Shown here: positions 55,489 to 64,000 of the stretch, in pieces | Numbering within the stretch: position 1 is the first letter of the stretch | Layout: the number at the start of each line of letters is the position of its first letter | Source: Diadophis punctatus similis | Lineage: Eukaryota > Chordata > Lepidosauria > Squamata > Dipsadidae | DNA: 64,000 nucleotides | Direction of reading: 5' to 3' | NCBI GenBank assembly: GCA_023053685.1 | Contig: JALIGW010000014.1 | Location: 20,368,308-20,432,307 of the forward strand | Made by a program: the position numbers and the translations under genes | Notes under the pieces: generated by a model | Seen by the model: only the letters and a program-made list of their open reading frames with translations | Told to the model about the DNA's origin: nothing | Databases searched by the model: none

Positions 55489-55594
55489 CAGAGGTCTTCA
55501 AACTTGCCAACTCTAAGACTTGTGGGCTTCAACTCTCAGAATTCTGGGAATTGAAGTCCACAAGTCTTAAAGTTGCCAAGTTCGGGGACCCCTG
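55489..55594 (+). mobile_element. Fold-back hAT MITE, 106 bp
   Basis: Nearly the whole element is an inverted repeat (AACTCTAAGACTTGTGGGCT / GTCCACAAGTCTTAAAGTTG). Exact 8-bp duplication CTTTAAAG (55481-55488 and 55595-55602). Relatives at 44974, 62754-62890 and the window end. Confidence 0.93.
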
Positions 55595-55739
55595 CTTTAA
55601 AGCAAAAATAACAAGAGGAAAAAGAGGAATGGCTCCTTTACAAAGAAATCCAAAAGGCCTATTAAATAAGCCTTTTGCTTGTTTATTCACAAGAAAGGAA
55701 CCCATTCCTTTCCCATTCAGGCACTTTCCAAAAGGAATG

Positions 55740-56090
55740 GCATGATGAATTAAAACCTATTTGTACTTTTCAGCATTCATGATCCCATCAATATTGCCAA
55801 CACCACTGGCAGAAGTGCAGCCCCAAACAGGTCAGACGCTCCACCATGTTCCCTTGAAGGCGACACACACTCATTTGTCCATCTCTCTCCAACCATAGGG
55901 TTTCAACAATTGGATCCAAAAATTTCAAACTTGGGTTCATCATTCCATAATATTCTTTTCCACTGATCATTAGTCCAATTTTTTTGAGCCTCAGCATATT
56001 TTAGCCTTTTCACTGTGTTCCCCTTCTGCAAGTGTGGTGCCTTGGCTGCTACCCATCCACAAAGACCATTCCTGATTGTGCTTCTTCAGA
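55740..56090 (-). pseudogene. Tc1-like transposase remnant
   Basis: Minus-strand frames contain KIGLMISGKEYYGMMNPSLK and, one frame over, a WNDEPKFEIFGS-like block (catalytic Asp region of Tc1 DDE transposases), then REHGGAS (compare VKHGGGS). Multiple frame breaks; no ends identified. Confidence 0.7.
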
Positions 56091-56091
56091 C

Positions 56092-56392
<301 letters not shown>

Positions 56393-57077
56393 TAGGAGGG
56401 GTAGTCTTATACGGCAAGTATATCCCAAACTCTATATTTTAACTGGAAAAGTTGGGGGTCATCTTATACGATCATTCTCGCATACCACTTCAAAATCTCA
56501 TATATAGGATATGCGATCTTCAAAATGCTGAAAGTCATCCCCAGAGGAAATCCCCCCCACAAATATTCAGATGGTCTTCAGCTGGCTAGGGCTGGAGTCC
56601 AACACAAATTATTCCCCTTTTGTTAAACTGGACTCAGGTGAGGAGAAACAGTTCTGTGTTCTTTGCTCATGACTCACTGCGGAGTCATGGCGATGAATTC
56701 CCATCAGAGCTGATTTGAGTTCAGCAAAACCTGCCTGCGTTCCATCCAGCAAAATCCACCTGTGTACTCCAGATAGAATTGTGGATGAAGAGAGAGCAGA
56801 TGCTTTCAAGGAGCTAATTTGAAGAAGCGAATGGGATACAGAGGAACCAGCCCCCGCTCCTCCCCCAGGTCTCTCTCCAAATAGGTTAATTAGCCAACTG
56901 CTTAGTCAATTTCTGAAGGCTTTGAGTTTTCTAAAGAATGAAATGAAGGAAGAAAGTGCTAGGTAAGGACACCTTTCATCTCAGCAGTGGCTTCCATAAT
57001 GCACAGGGTGAATCATGCAAGAAAAATGGAATGAGAGTGGAGCAGAAAATACTTTATGAGATGGTGTCAGGAATTAC
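56393..57077. other. Unassigned sequence
   Basis: Includes the MITE-like block at 56441-56475; otherwise no recognised feature. Confidence 0.5.
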
Positions 57078-57720
57078 CAGTAGTCCTCAGCTTATAGCCA
57101 TTCATTTAGTGGCTATAAATGTTCAAAGTTATGACAGTGCTGAAAATAGTTACTTACAATTGGTCCTCTCACTTGTGATTGTTAGCAATAGCACTTAGAC
57201 TTATATACCGCTTCACAGTGCTTTCAGTCCTCTCTGAGCGGTTTGCGATATTTTGCATCTTGCCCCCAACAATCTGGGTCCTCATTTTACCGATCTCAGA
57301 AGGATGGAAGAGCTGAGTCAACCTTGAACCGGTCAGGATCGAACTGCTGGAAGTCGGCAGAGTTAGTCTGCAATGCTGCATTCTAACCACTGTGCCACCA
57401 AAGGCTCCTGGCTGTTGCAGTTTTTGAGGTAACATGATAAAAATTTGGGCCCTTGGCAACAACCAGCGTGGATTTATGATAGTTGCAGCATCCTACAGTC
57501 ACTTGATCATTGTTCGCAACCTTCCTAGCCAGCTTCCAACAAGCAGAGTCAGTGAGAGAAACCTGATTTGCTTAACAGCCATATGCTTCACTTAAGAACC
57601 ACGTGGATTCACTTGACAACCATGGCAAAAGGTCATAATATTGGGTGTGGCTTACTTAACAACTGTCTGGCTTAGCAATGGAAGTTCTTGTCCCAACTGT
57701 GGTCATAAGTCAAGGACTGT
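57078..57720 (+). mobile_element. Snake TIR MITE, copy D, split by a SINE
   Basis: CAGTAGTCCTCAGCTTATAG start and GGTCATAAGTCAAGGACTG end are the family's inverted termini. The SINE at 57184-57409 is inserted in its 5' third. Confidence 0.85.
57184..57409 (-). mobile_element. Squamate tRNA-derived SINE
   Basis: Reversed body (ATATACCGCTTCACAGTGC, GCCCCCAACAATCTGGGTCC, GCTGAGTCAACCTTGA). Nested in the MITE. Confidence 0.9.
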
Positions 57721-57739
57721 GGTGCCCACATACAGGTAC

Positions 57740-58500
57740 TGAATGTAAAAGAGATAAGTTGTTGTATAAAGTACAATGTTGTTAAAAGGAATTGTATACA
57801 CAAGTAAGTATGGAGCCAAACAGCTGTTAAATGTATGGTAAGTAGAAAGGGTGAGGTGTTTATCCCAGTGCTCCAGAAGGGAAGGGGGATAGATTACATC
57901 ATAAGGAGACAGCCAATCGGATCATAGATAGCAGGGCCAGGAACTATAAAAGGCCTAGTTGGAAGGGCTGAGGTAAATGAAAAGAGCTCTGTTTGTGATA
58001 ACTTCCAAGAGGGAAGGTTTAGTGGGAAGAGCTGAGGAAAGCTCTGTTTGTAGTAACTTCCAAGAGGGAAGGTTTATAGAGATTCTCTGCCTGAGTTTAA
58101 CTGACCAAGAGGGAAGTTAACTGCTCTAGGCAGTTCTGTGGGAAGCAGGTGCCAGGGTCAGGGACCTTTATTGATTGATATATTGTGTTATTTGTAGATA
58201 GAGATAAACGGTGAAACGTGCTCTAATCTATAGGCCTTAATCCAAAAAAGAACTGGGTTTTCTTAGATTTAGTCAGGAAAGCTAGGAAAGTCTCTGAGGG
58301 GAAGAAAAGGTGTAAAAGAATTGAATAGCTGGTTGTGGCTGTAAGAAATTTACTTGACATTTACTGAGAAGTTTGTATTTAAATAAACTGTTTTCTTGTT
58401 TGTTCAAGAAACATGTCAAAGTTTTTCTATTTCTCACATGAAGCATATCTTAAGCAATTCTGCAGAGCATAGAGATATTGTAACAGTAAAATCAAGCCTT
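57740..58500 (+). other. LTR-like sequence with promoter and poly(A)-like signals
   Basis: CCAATCGG at about 57914, TATAAAAGG at 57953, and AAATAAAC near 58381 occur in the order expected of an LTR. A 37-bp segment (AGCTCTGTTTGTGATAACTT...) is tandemly duplicated at about 57985 and 58047. No boundaries or duplication confirmed. Confidence 0.4.
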
Positions 58501-59618
58501 TAAGGAGAGAGAGAAGTGAAACAGAGGTCGTGACCCTTGGTCAGGGAGATATAAAAAGAAAATTAAATGAAAATCTATTCTGGGCACCATTTTACGCTAC
58601 CAAGACATATAAAACAATAAACCTGACCGGAGGGGAAAAGCCGACCGCCCTCTCAACGACTATCTGTATTACAATGACATAGTATGAAGTGTGGGTTTTT
58701 CCTAAACTCGATTAATGTGTGTATTTTCAGATTATAATGAGAAGGGTCAAATGAAGGCTGCCCTTGTCCTTGAGAAGATCTTTTTCCTAGAAAAAAAAGG
58801 CATTCAACTTTTTAGCCTTTTTTTTTAATTGAAAAAGTTTTATGCATACGAAGTACAAATATTTTTTGTTGTTTTCTCCCCCCTCCCTCCCCCCAACTCC
58901 GCCTCCCCCCTCCCTAGACTTCCCAGAACATACACAGGGTATAATATAGTTTACACAAATATAAAGCTAAAATATACTAGCAAATTATTAACTTCCAAAT
59001 ATCATAAAATCTTAACTCCTTATACTGTAAATTAAACAAAAAGTTAAATTGAAATATATCCTTCACAATCTATTTTGATCGTCTTAGTCTAATACTTGAT
59101 TTAAATATGATCCGTCCATCTTCTCCATTATCGAATATATCATTTAAATAGCCTTTAAAATGTTCTAAAATTTTTGCCTTTTCTGCCCAATACAATGTTG
59201 ATTTTAAATAAATCTTCCACTTCCAATTTTGTACCACCAGCAACCTGGCCGCAATTGTTAAATTCAAAAGCAGCTTAAACCATATCTAAAAATACTTAAC
59301 AACTTCACATTCATTTAATCTCTGTTACATTAGATTGCAATCTATACTTATTCCCACCCTATAATATAATTTAATCTTATTCTCTACCAATTTAGTCCCT
59401 ATTGCGTTACATTACATTCTATACTTATTCCCCAAACTGTAATATTAATTTAATCTTGTTATTTAAAACCAATTTAATCTCTATTACATCACTTTACCTT
59501 CTATAGTTAATCCCCATAGATAATCTTGTAATCTAATTCCTATAACCTTATACAACCTCATATATACATTTAAACTTTATTCTTATTTATTTTGCTTTAT
59601 CCTACTATTACTAAAACA

Positions 59619-61308
59619 TCAATTTTTAATTCCTCTCGCTTTCAAATCTACAGCCTCCAATATTTCTTTAAATTGGCATCTGAAAATATGTCGATTTAAT
59701 CTTACTTCACTTCGAGGAGTTGAGGACTGAAGTAGATAATTTGATTCTTCACTTTCAACACTTTCACTTTCAACAATTGCTTCTCTAATCTGTCTTAAGT
59801 CCTTTGTTTGTTCTTGTCTATTCAGAGTTCCTTTCTGTTGTACAATACACAAATCTTCTTTTCCCTCTTTTTTAACTTCCTCATTTCCTTTGTCTTCTGG
59901 AGCTTTTGGTCTCCCTGCCTTTAACACGTTGGCAAAAAAATCTTTTGCTTTACAAATCGTATTAAGTCTATATCAGTGGTGGCCAACCTTACATTGCCAT
60001 CCCCGCATTTCTTGCCCCGCTCGCCGGGCGCCTCTGCGCCGCAGTCTGAATCACTTTCGTCCACTAAAACAGCGTCACCTTTTCTTTCTTTTTCTCTCTC
60101 TTCCTGCCCTTGCGCACATCCGGCTCCGGGGTCGCATCGCGCGGCCGCTTGGGCAGACGGGCGACGATAAACTTGCAGTCGGGATGCTCTGCGGGAGCGC
60201 TTCCCTTTCCCCCTCCTACTCGGCAGAGGCAGGGTCGGCGCGGCTGCCCGTGAGAAGACTCGGCCGGTGCCCGCTGTCACCTGCCACTGCCTGGAGAGCC
60301 CCGTGCGCTCGGCGCCATCCTCCGGCTTTCCTTCAGCGCGCGCTGCCGTCCCGCTCGCCGGGCAGAAAAGCGTCACCTTTTCTGTCCGTTGGATGATTGC
60401 AATGCGCCACTTGCAATCATCCAATGCGCCACGTTTGGCGCATGCGCCACGGTTTGGCCACCCCTGGTCTATATCTTTCTGCCCTATAAGTAACCGATAG
60501 TCCAGCCGGGATTCCCCATGTGTATCTTATCCGTTGCTTTTTCAATTCTGCCACCAGAAAGGTATAATCTTTACGTGCTTTCAGTATTTTTGGAGGAATT
60601 TCCTTAAATGTCAAAACCTCTTGTTCTTCCACCTTCAGCTTGTTTTTATAAGTCGCCTGTAAGATTTGATTTCGCAATGTCTTTGTAGTAAAATATATTA
60701 CAATGTCTCTTGGCAAATGATTTTGTCTGGCAAACCAGGAATTGACCCGGTATATTTTTTCAATCTGCCACCCCAATTCCGCTTTTGTTTTCCCCAGAAT
60801 ATGCACCAATGCGTCCAAAATCTTATCCTTTAAATTCTCTTGTTCGTTTTCTTTTACCCCCCCCCCCTTAGGCGTAAAGCAAATTCCATATCTTTATATT
60901 GAATCATCGTTAGTTCTGCCTCAGTTCCTTCAATTTTATTCTGCATCTCAGTTACTTTTTCACCCAAAGTCACCGTAGTCTGTTTAATTTCAGCCACATC
61001 TTGTTCCAATAATTCCATGTTAACTGCCACAGTTTTAAGTACAGATTCCATATTGTCTCTGGTTTGTTGAGTCTGAGATGAAAACTCCTCTGAGACAGCT
61101 TGTATTTTTCCATTAATTTCTTTAATTTTTTTATTAACTACTGAAGCAATTTCGTTCTGCATATCTTTCATGGCTTGCTGCCACTTTTCAAATGTAAAAG
61201 TCTGTGTTGTGGGGGGGCAAAATCTTGCAGATTAACAATATGAGTAGGGAGATTTTCAACTCTTCCTATTCCTTTAAAAGGAACAGTCTTTGCCAGTTTT
61301 AAAGACAT
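59619..61308 (-). pseudogene. L1 ORF1p of HAL1-like element 2, broken
   Basis: Start ATG at 61308-61306. A frameshift in a C/G homopolymer (about 61210) precedes the coiled coil (60854-61171: NKKIKEINGKIQAVSEEFSS, MELLEQDVAEIKQTTVTLGE) and RRM start (MEFALRLRG). Another homopolymer slip (60859-60867) is followed by the CTD (EKIYRVNSWFARQNHLPRDI, IPPKILKARKDYTFLVAELK). The MITE at 59974-60466 then interrupts, and the charged tail ends at 59619. Similarity to ORF1 of element 1 is clear in RRM and CTD. Confidence 0.88.
59974..60466 (+). mobile_element. hAT MITE (CAGTGGTGGCCAACC family), 493 bp, CpG-rich interior
   Basis: Inverted ends CAGTGGTGGCCAACC / GGTTTGGCCACCCCTG and an exact 8-bp duplication GTCTATAT (59966-59973 and 60467-60474). 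The interior (60000-60400) is unusually GC/CpG-rich compared with the AT-rich host L1. Inserted in HAL1-like ORF1. Confidence 0.94.
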
Positions 61309-61959
61309 CTTCAATTTATATTGATTCTTGTATATTTATTAAAAAACCAAAAAACAAAGTTCATCAAGGTAAAGAGTAAAAAATGAAAAAGATTTCTTAC
61401 AAGAGTCTATTAGGAAACAAAACTCTTACTAGCTTTCAGTAGCTTTCACTTTCTCCACGCCCTTTCAAATTCCAAGCGCCATTTTTAGCTACTTTGTTAC
61501 TTCCAGAAAATCCAAAAAACAACACCGGAGTTAAGTTAAAATACTTGCTGTTAGATCCTCCTGGTATGTTCCATCTGCTACTTTGTTTAAAATATTAAAA
61601 TCCATTTGTTTCAAGCAGAGATGGTCGCGGCTTCTTGCTCCGCTAAAAATAAGCGGAGGCATTCCAGGTCCGGAGCTGTTGACAGGTTTCTAGGGAGCCC
61701 TCGCCCTTCGCACCCCAGAGCTTCTTCTGGGGTGCTAGGGGGGCTCTACCTCGGCCCATCTGCTCTTCTTCCCTCCCTTTGCCCGGGACGGGAGTTTCCA
61801 AGCCACCAGACAGCTGATGTGACTTATCTGGCGGCTTCTACGGAGCCTGGGATCGGGCGCCCATAAAGAGCGTCCAGCGAAGCTCGCGGAGCCACTGGAA
61901 GTCAACTTTTTAGCCTTCAAGACAGTCCCAAAACATTCTTGTTCCACCATATATTTGGG

Positions 61960-62140
61960 CCTTTGGGGTGACATGTGAATTTTTTCCCTACCGGTTCTGT
62001 GGGCATGGCTTATTTTGTGGGTGTTGCTTGGAGTTCAGATGGGTGTGGCTTTGGGTGGGCGTGGCCAAGTGGTCATGTGACTAGGTGGGTGTAGCCATGT
62101 TGTCATGTGACTGGGTGGGTGTGGCCAATTTAGCAGTCCA
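61960..62140 (+). mobile_element. hAT-like minisatellite element, short copy
   Basis: TTTTTTCCCTACCGGTTCTG and four units around GTGGTCATGTGACTAGG; same family as 14509-14848. Confidence 0.65.
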
Positions 62141-62144
62141 TTTT

Positions 62145-62205
62145 GCCAGGGAGCAGGGGGTTGGACTAGATGACCTCTGAGGTCCCTTCCAGCCTTTGCT
62201 GTGCT
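62145..62205 (+). mobile_element. CR1 3' tail fragment
   Basis: GGGGGTTGGACTAGATGACC and GAGGTCCCTTCCAGCC. Confidence 0.85.
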
Positions 62206-62254
62206 GTTTCAAAGCATCCTCTGAACCTGTGTCTAGTGCCAGCCAGGTTTGTGG

Positions 62255-62315
62255 TCCTCCCTCCCTCCCTCCCTCCTTCCTTCCTTCCTTTCTTTCTTTC
62301 TTTCTTTCTTTTTTT
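62255..62315. repeat. (CCTC)n(CTTC)n(TTTC)n microsatellite
   Basis: Pyrimidine tract grading from CCTC to TTTC units. Confidence 0.95.
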
Positions 62316-62753
62316 GTGGGAAGCAACCCCCCCAAATAAAATATTACTCCACCAATCCACTTGAGCATTGCTGCTATGATCCTGAATGTTCTTTTTTAGG
62401 AAACTTTTCTGTAGGATGGTCTGTTGTATAGATTAAGCATTAAACAAACCCTGGAATTCATGGATTTTTCAAACAAGGCTCTGTGCTCAATGATCAGGAC
62501 AGGTGAAGAATTGCCTTTGGAAATATTCAAGATGGAGAAATGGCAGCTGATGGCGAACTTAGATATCTCTGCATAGACCCCTTTGGAAGTTCCTGAACTC
62601 ATTCACAAGAAATGTGGTTATTGCCCCCCCCACCGCCCATAGTTTAACATATTTAGCAATAAATTAGTATGCTGGTATTGATTTTCAATGACTTTGTTGA
62701 TTGGACACAGTATCCATCAAAAGTCCAAAAGCATCTGATCAGATCCCCTAAAT
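62316..62753. other. Unassigned sequence
   Basis: No recognised feature. Confidence 0.5.
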
Positions 62754-62890
62754 CAGGGGTGTCCAGGCTTGGCAACTTTAAGACCTGTGGACTTCAATTC
62801 CCAGGATTCCCCAGACAGCATGACTGGCTAGGGAATTCTGGGAGTTGAAAAGTCCCCAAGTCTTAAAATTGCAATGCTTGGACACCTCTG
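62754..62890 (+). mobile_element. Fold-back hAT MITE, 137 bp
   Basis: CAGGGGTGTCCAGGCTTGGC to GCTTGGACACCTCTG, with inner arms around GGGAATTCTGGGAGTTG. Target duplication is degenerate. Confidence 0.85.
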
Positions 62891-62944
62891 CCACAAAGAA
62901 AAGAGGGTCAATCTATTCTCCAAAGCATCTGAAGGCAAAACAAG

Positions 62945-63178
62945 AAACAATGGAAGGAAACTTATCAAGGAGAGAACCAGCCTAGAAATGAGCAGAAACT
63001 TCCTGGCAGTGAGAACAATTAACTACCGGTAATGGAACAGCTTGCCTATAGAAGTTGTGGGTACTCCATCAATGGAGGTTTTTAAGAAGAGAATGGACAA
63101 CCATTTGCCTGAAATGGTATAAGCAAGGGATTGGACTAGAAGATCCCCAAAGTCCCTTCCAATTCTGCTATTCTGTTA
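62945..63178 (+). mobile_element. CR1 3' end
   Basis: Contains TAGAAATGAGCAGAAACTTC, ATGGAACAGCTTGCC, GGATTGGACTAGAAGATCCC and TCCCTTCCAATTCTG, with terminal ATTCTG units. Confidence 0.88.
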
Positions 63179-63543
63179 AAATGTCACCTCAAAATGTCTT
63201 AGCCAGTCAGACACTCCTAATATGATCCCTTGTGATTGTAATTGTACTCCCTTGACCCAGAATTTTTTTTGTGAGAAGCAATTCAGTCCAACCCGTGCAA
63301 TTTCCTCATGTCTGTTACTAAATTCAGCAAGATTTACCTCTTGGAAAATATGTATATACTTACAGTATAAAATGAATTCAGGGATAAGATGGGTGACAAA
63401 ATGTAAAATTTGCTTAAAGGTAGATAGGGAGAAAAGGAATAAGTGAATTATATCTGGGCATTGGTTTCTGGGGAGGATGTGATCTGGGTTCTTTGTTTCC
63501 TTCCTTGACTTTTAGTTGCATTTCTTAAAATGGTACTAAATAA
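63179..63543. other. Unassigned sequence
   Basis: No recognised feature. Confidence 0.5.
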
Positions 63544-63572
63544 TCTAGGATAATCTAGGATAATCTAGGATG
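63544..63572. repeat. Three tandem 10-bp units
   Basis: ATAATCTAGG-type unit three times, directly before the SINE. Confidence 0.85.
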
Positions 63573-63900
63573 GCTGAGCTTGTCGATCAGAAAGGTCGGC
63601 AGTTCAGCAGTTCGAATCCCTAGCACCACGTAACAGAGTGAGCTCCTGTTACTTGTCCCAGCTTCTGCCAACCTAGCAGTTTGAAAGAATGTAAAAATGC
63701 AAGTAGAAAAATAGGGACCACTTTAGTTGGAAGGTAACAGCGTTCTGTGCGCCTTCAGCATTTAGTCATGCTGGCCACATGACCATGGAGACGTCTTCGG
63801 ACAGCGCTGACTCTTCAGCTTTGAAACTGAGATGAGCTCCGCCCCCTAGAGTCGGGAATGACTAGCACATATGTGCGAGGGGAATCTTTACCTTTTACTA
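63571..63900 (+). mobile_element. tRNA-derived SINE, Sauria-like
   Basis: Head GGATGGCTGAGCTTGTCGAT, B-box AGTTCGAATCC (63610), body with TAACAGAGTGAGCTCCTGTT and GGCCACATGACCATGGAG, tail AGTCGGGAATGACTAGCAC and GGGGAATCTTTACCTTT. A different family from the other SINEs here; the tail is of the kind shared with a LINE partner. The name is inferred. Confidence 0.8.
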
Positions 63901-63902
63901 GA

Positions 63903-63932
63903 TACCGTATTTTTTGGAGTATAAGACTCCGA
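63903..63932 (+). mobile_element. MITE end (TACCGTATTTTTTGG type)
   Basis: TACCGTATTTTTTGGAGTAT then AAGACTCCG; counterpart of the reversed end at 45772-45835. The rest is replaced by the next element. Confidence 0.6.
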
Positions 63933-63934
63933 AG

Positions 63935-64000
63935 CTTTGTTAGTTTTGCTGGCTGTGGAATTCTGGGAGTTGAAGTCCACAAGTCTTAAAGTTGCCAAGG
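63935..64000 (+). mobile_element. Fold-back hAT MITE, partial at window edge
   Basis: GGAATTCTGGGAGTTGAAGT and CCACAAGTCTTAAAGTTGCC match the right arm of 55489-55594. Runs off the window. Confidence 0.82.

Larger units (their letters stand above)
58820..61901 (-). mobile_element. HAL1-like element 2: ORF1-only L1 derivative
   Basis: Minus strand, flanked by a 16-bp target duplication TCAACTTTTTAGCCTT (58804-58819 and 61902-61917). The 5' end (GACTTCCAGTGGC, then CAGCTGTCTGGTGGC and GTAGAGCCCCCCTAGCACC) and 3' end (GGGAAGTC, G-rich tract, GTACTTCG.., AAAACTTTTTCAATT, poly A) match element 1. ORF1 is decayed and split by a hAT MITE. Only about 65 codons of an ORF2 C-terminus-like frame remain (59070-59267, NLTIAARLLVVQNWK). 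Without the MITE and one copy of its 8-bp duplication it is about 2.58 kb. Confidence 0.9.

Noticed and set aside
54883..55554. GC-rich region with several frames as a possible host exon
   Set aside because: No domain, no plausible splice pattern, frames on both strands; left as unassigned.
60000..60400. CpG-rich block as a host CpG island or first exon
   Set aside because: It lies exactly between hAT termini with an 8-bp duplication inside an L1 ORF1, so it is MITE interior.

Overview
This window is repeat-dominated nuclear DNA from a squamate reptile, most likely a snake. The evidence is the repertoire: CR1, L1 and L2-like LINEs, tRNA-derived SINEs of squamate type, DIRS, Ty3/gypsy and Ty1/copia retrotransposons, a Helitron, many hAT elements with 8-bp target duplications, and an AGAAT-type pentamer next to a LINE tail, as described for snake LINEs. 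I found no host protein-coding exon, rRNA gene or functional tRNA gene. Every long open frame I could assign belongs to a transposable element or to low-complexity sequence.

Layout. 1-6141: L2-like LINE fragments, a DIRS element (minus strand) with its terminal inverted repeats, and the 5' LTR plus gag of a Ty3 element. 6265-25713: one CR1 LINE (minus strand) split by two insertions. The first (7078-10570) is an L1 derivative with an intact ORF1 and no ORF2. The second is an L1 (10711-23716), itself broken by a hAT-like minisatellite element, a Ty3 element and a very young Ty1/copia element. 26032-33150: a second CR1, a second, older copia (minus strand), and older LINE remnants carrying hAT insertions. 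33150-37448: mostly unassigned sequence with a TA-flanked MITE and one solo LTR. 37449-41130: nested LTRs and a Helitron with helicase remnants. 41135-44217: CR1 remnants, a GC-rich repeat, a hAT MITE and an element with 60-bp perfect inverted termini. 44464-52425: two large hAT elements with identical-type ends but different interiors, and L1 pieces in opposite orientations. 52669-54230: a Ty3 element (minus strand) with integrase. 54267-64000: hAT MITEs, a Tc1 remnant, a long GAAA tract, an LTR-like stretch, a second ORF1-only L1 element, CR1 tails and SINEs.

How the parts relate. The window records successive waves of insertion. Target-site duplications read directly from the sequence date the layers relative to one another: HAL1-like into CR1, hAT into HAL1-like, SINE into solo LTR, solo LTR into hAT, SINE into MITE. 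The youngest large element appears to be the copia at 16985-21808, with one difference across 369 aligned LTR bases and one visible nonsense codon. The most noteworthy signals are the ORF1-only L1 family (two full-length copies with target duplications), the nearly intact copia, and a conserved acidic-to-basic reading frame lying inside a Ty3-type LTR in three copies.
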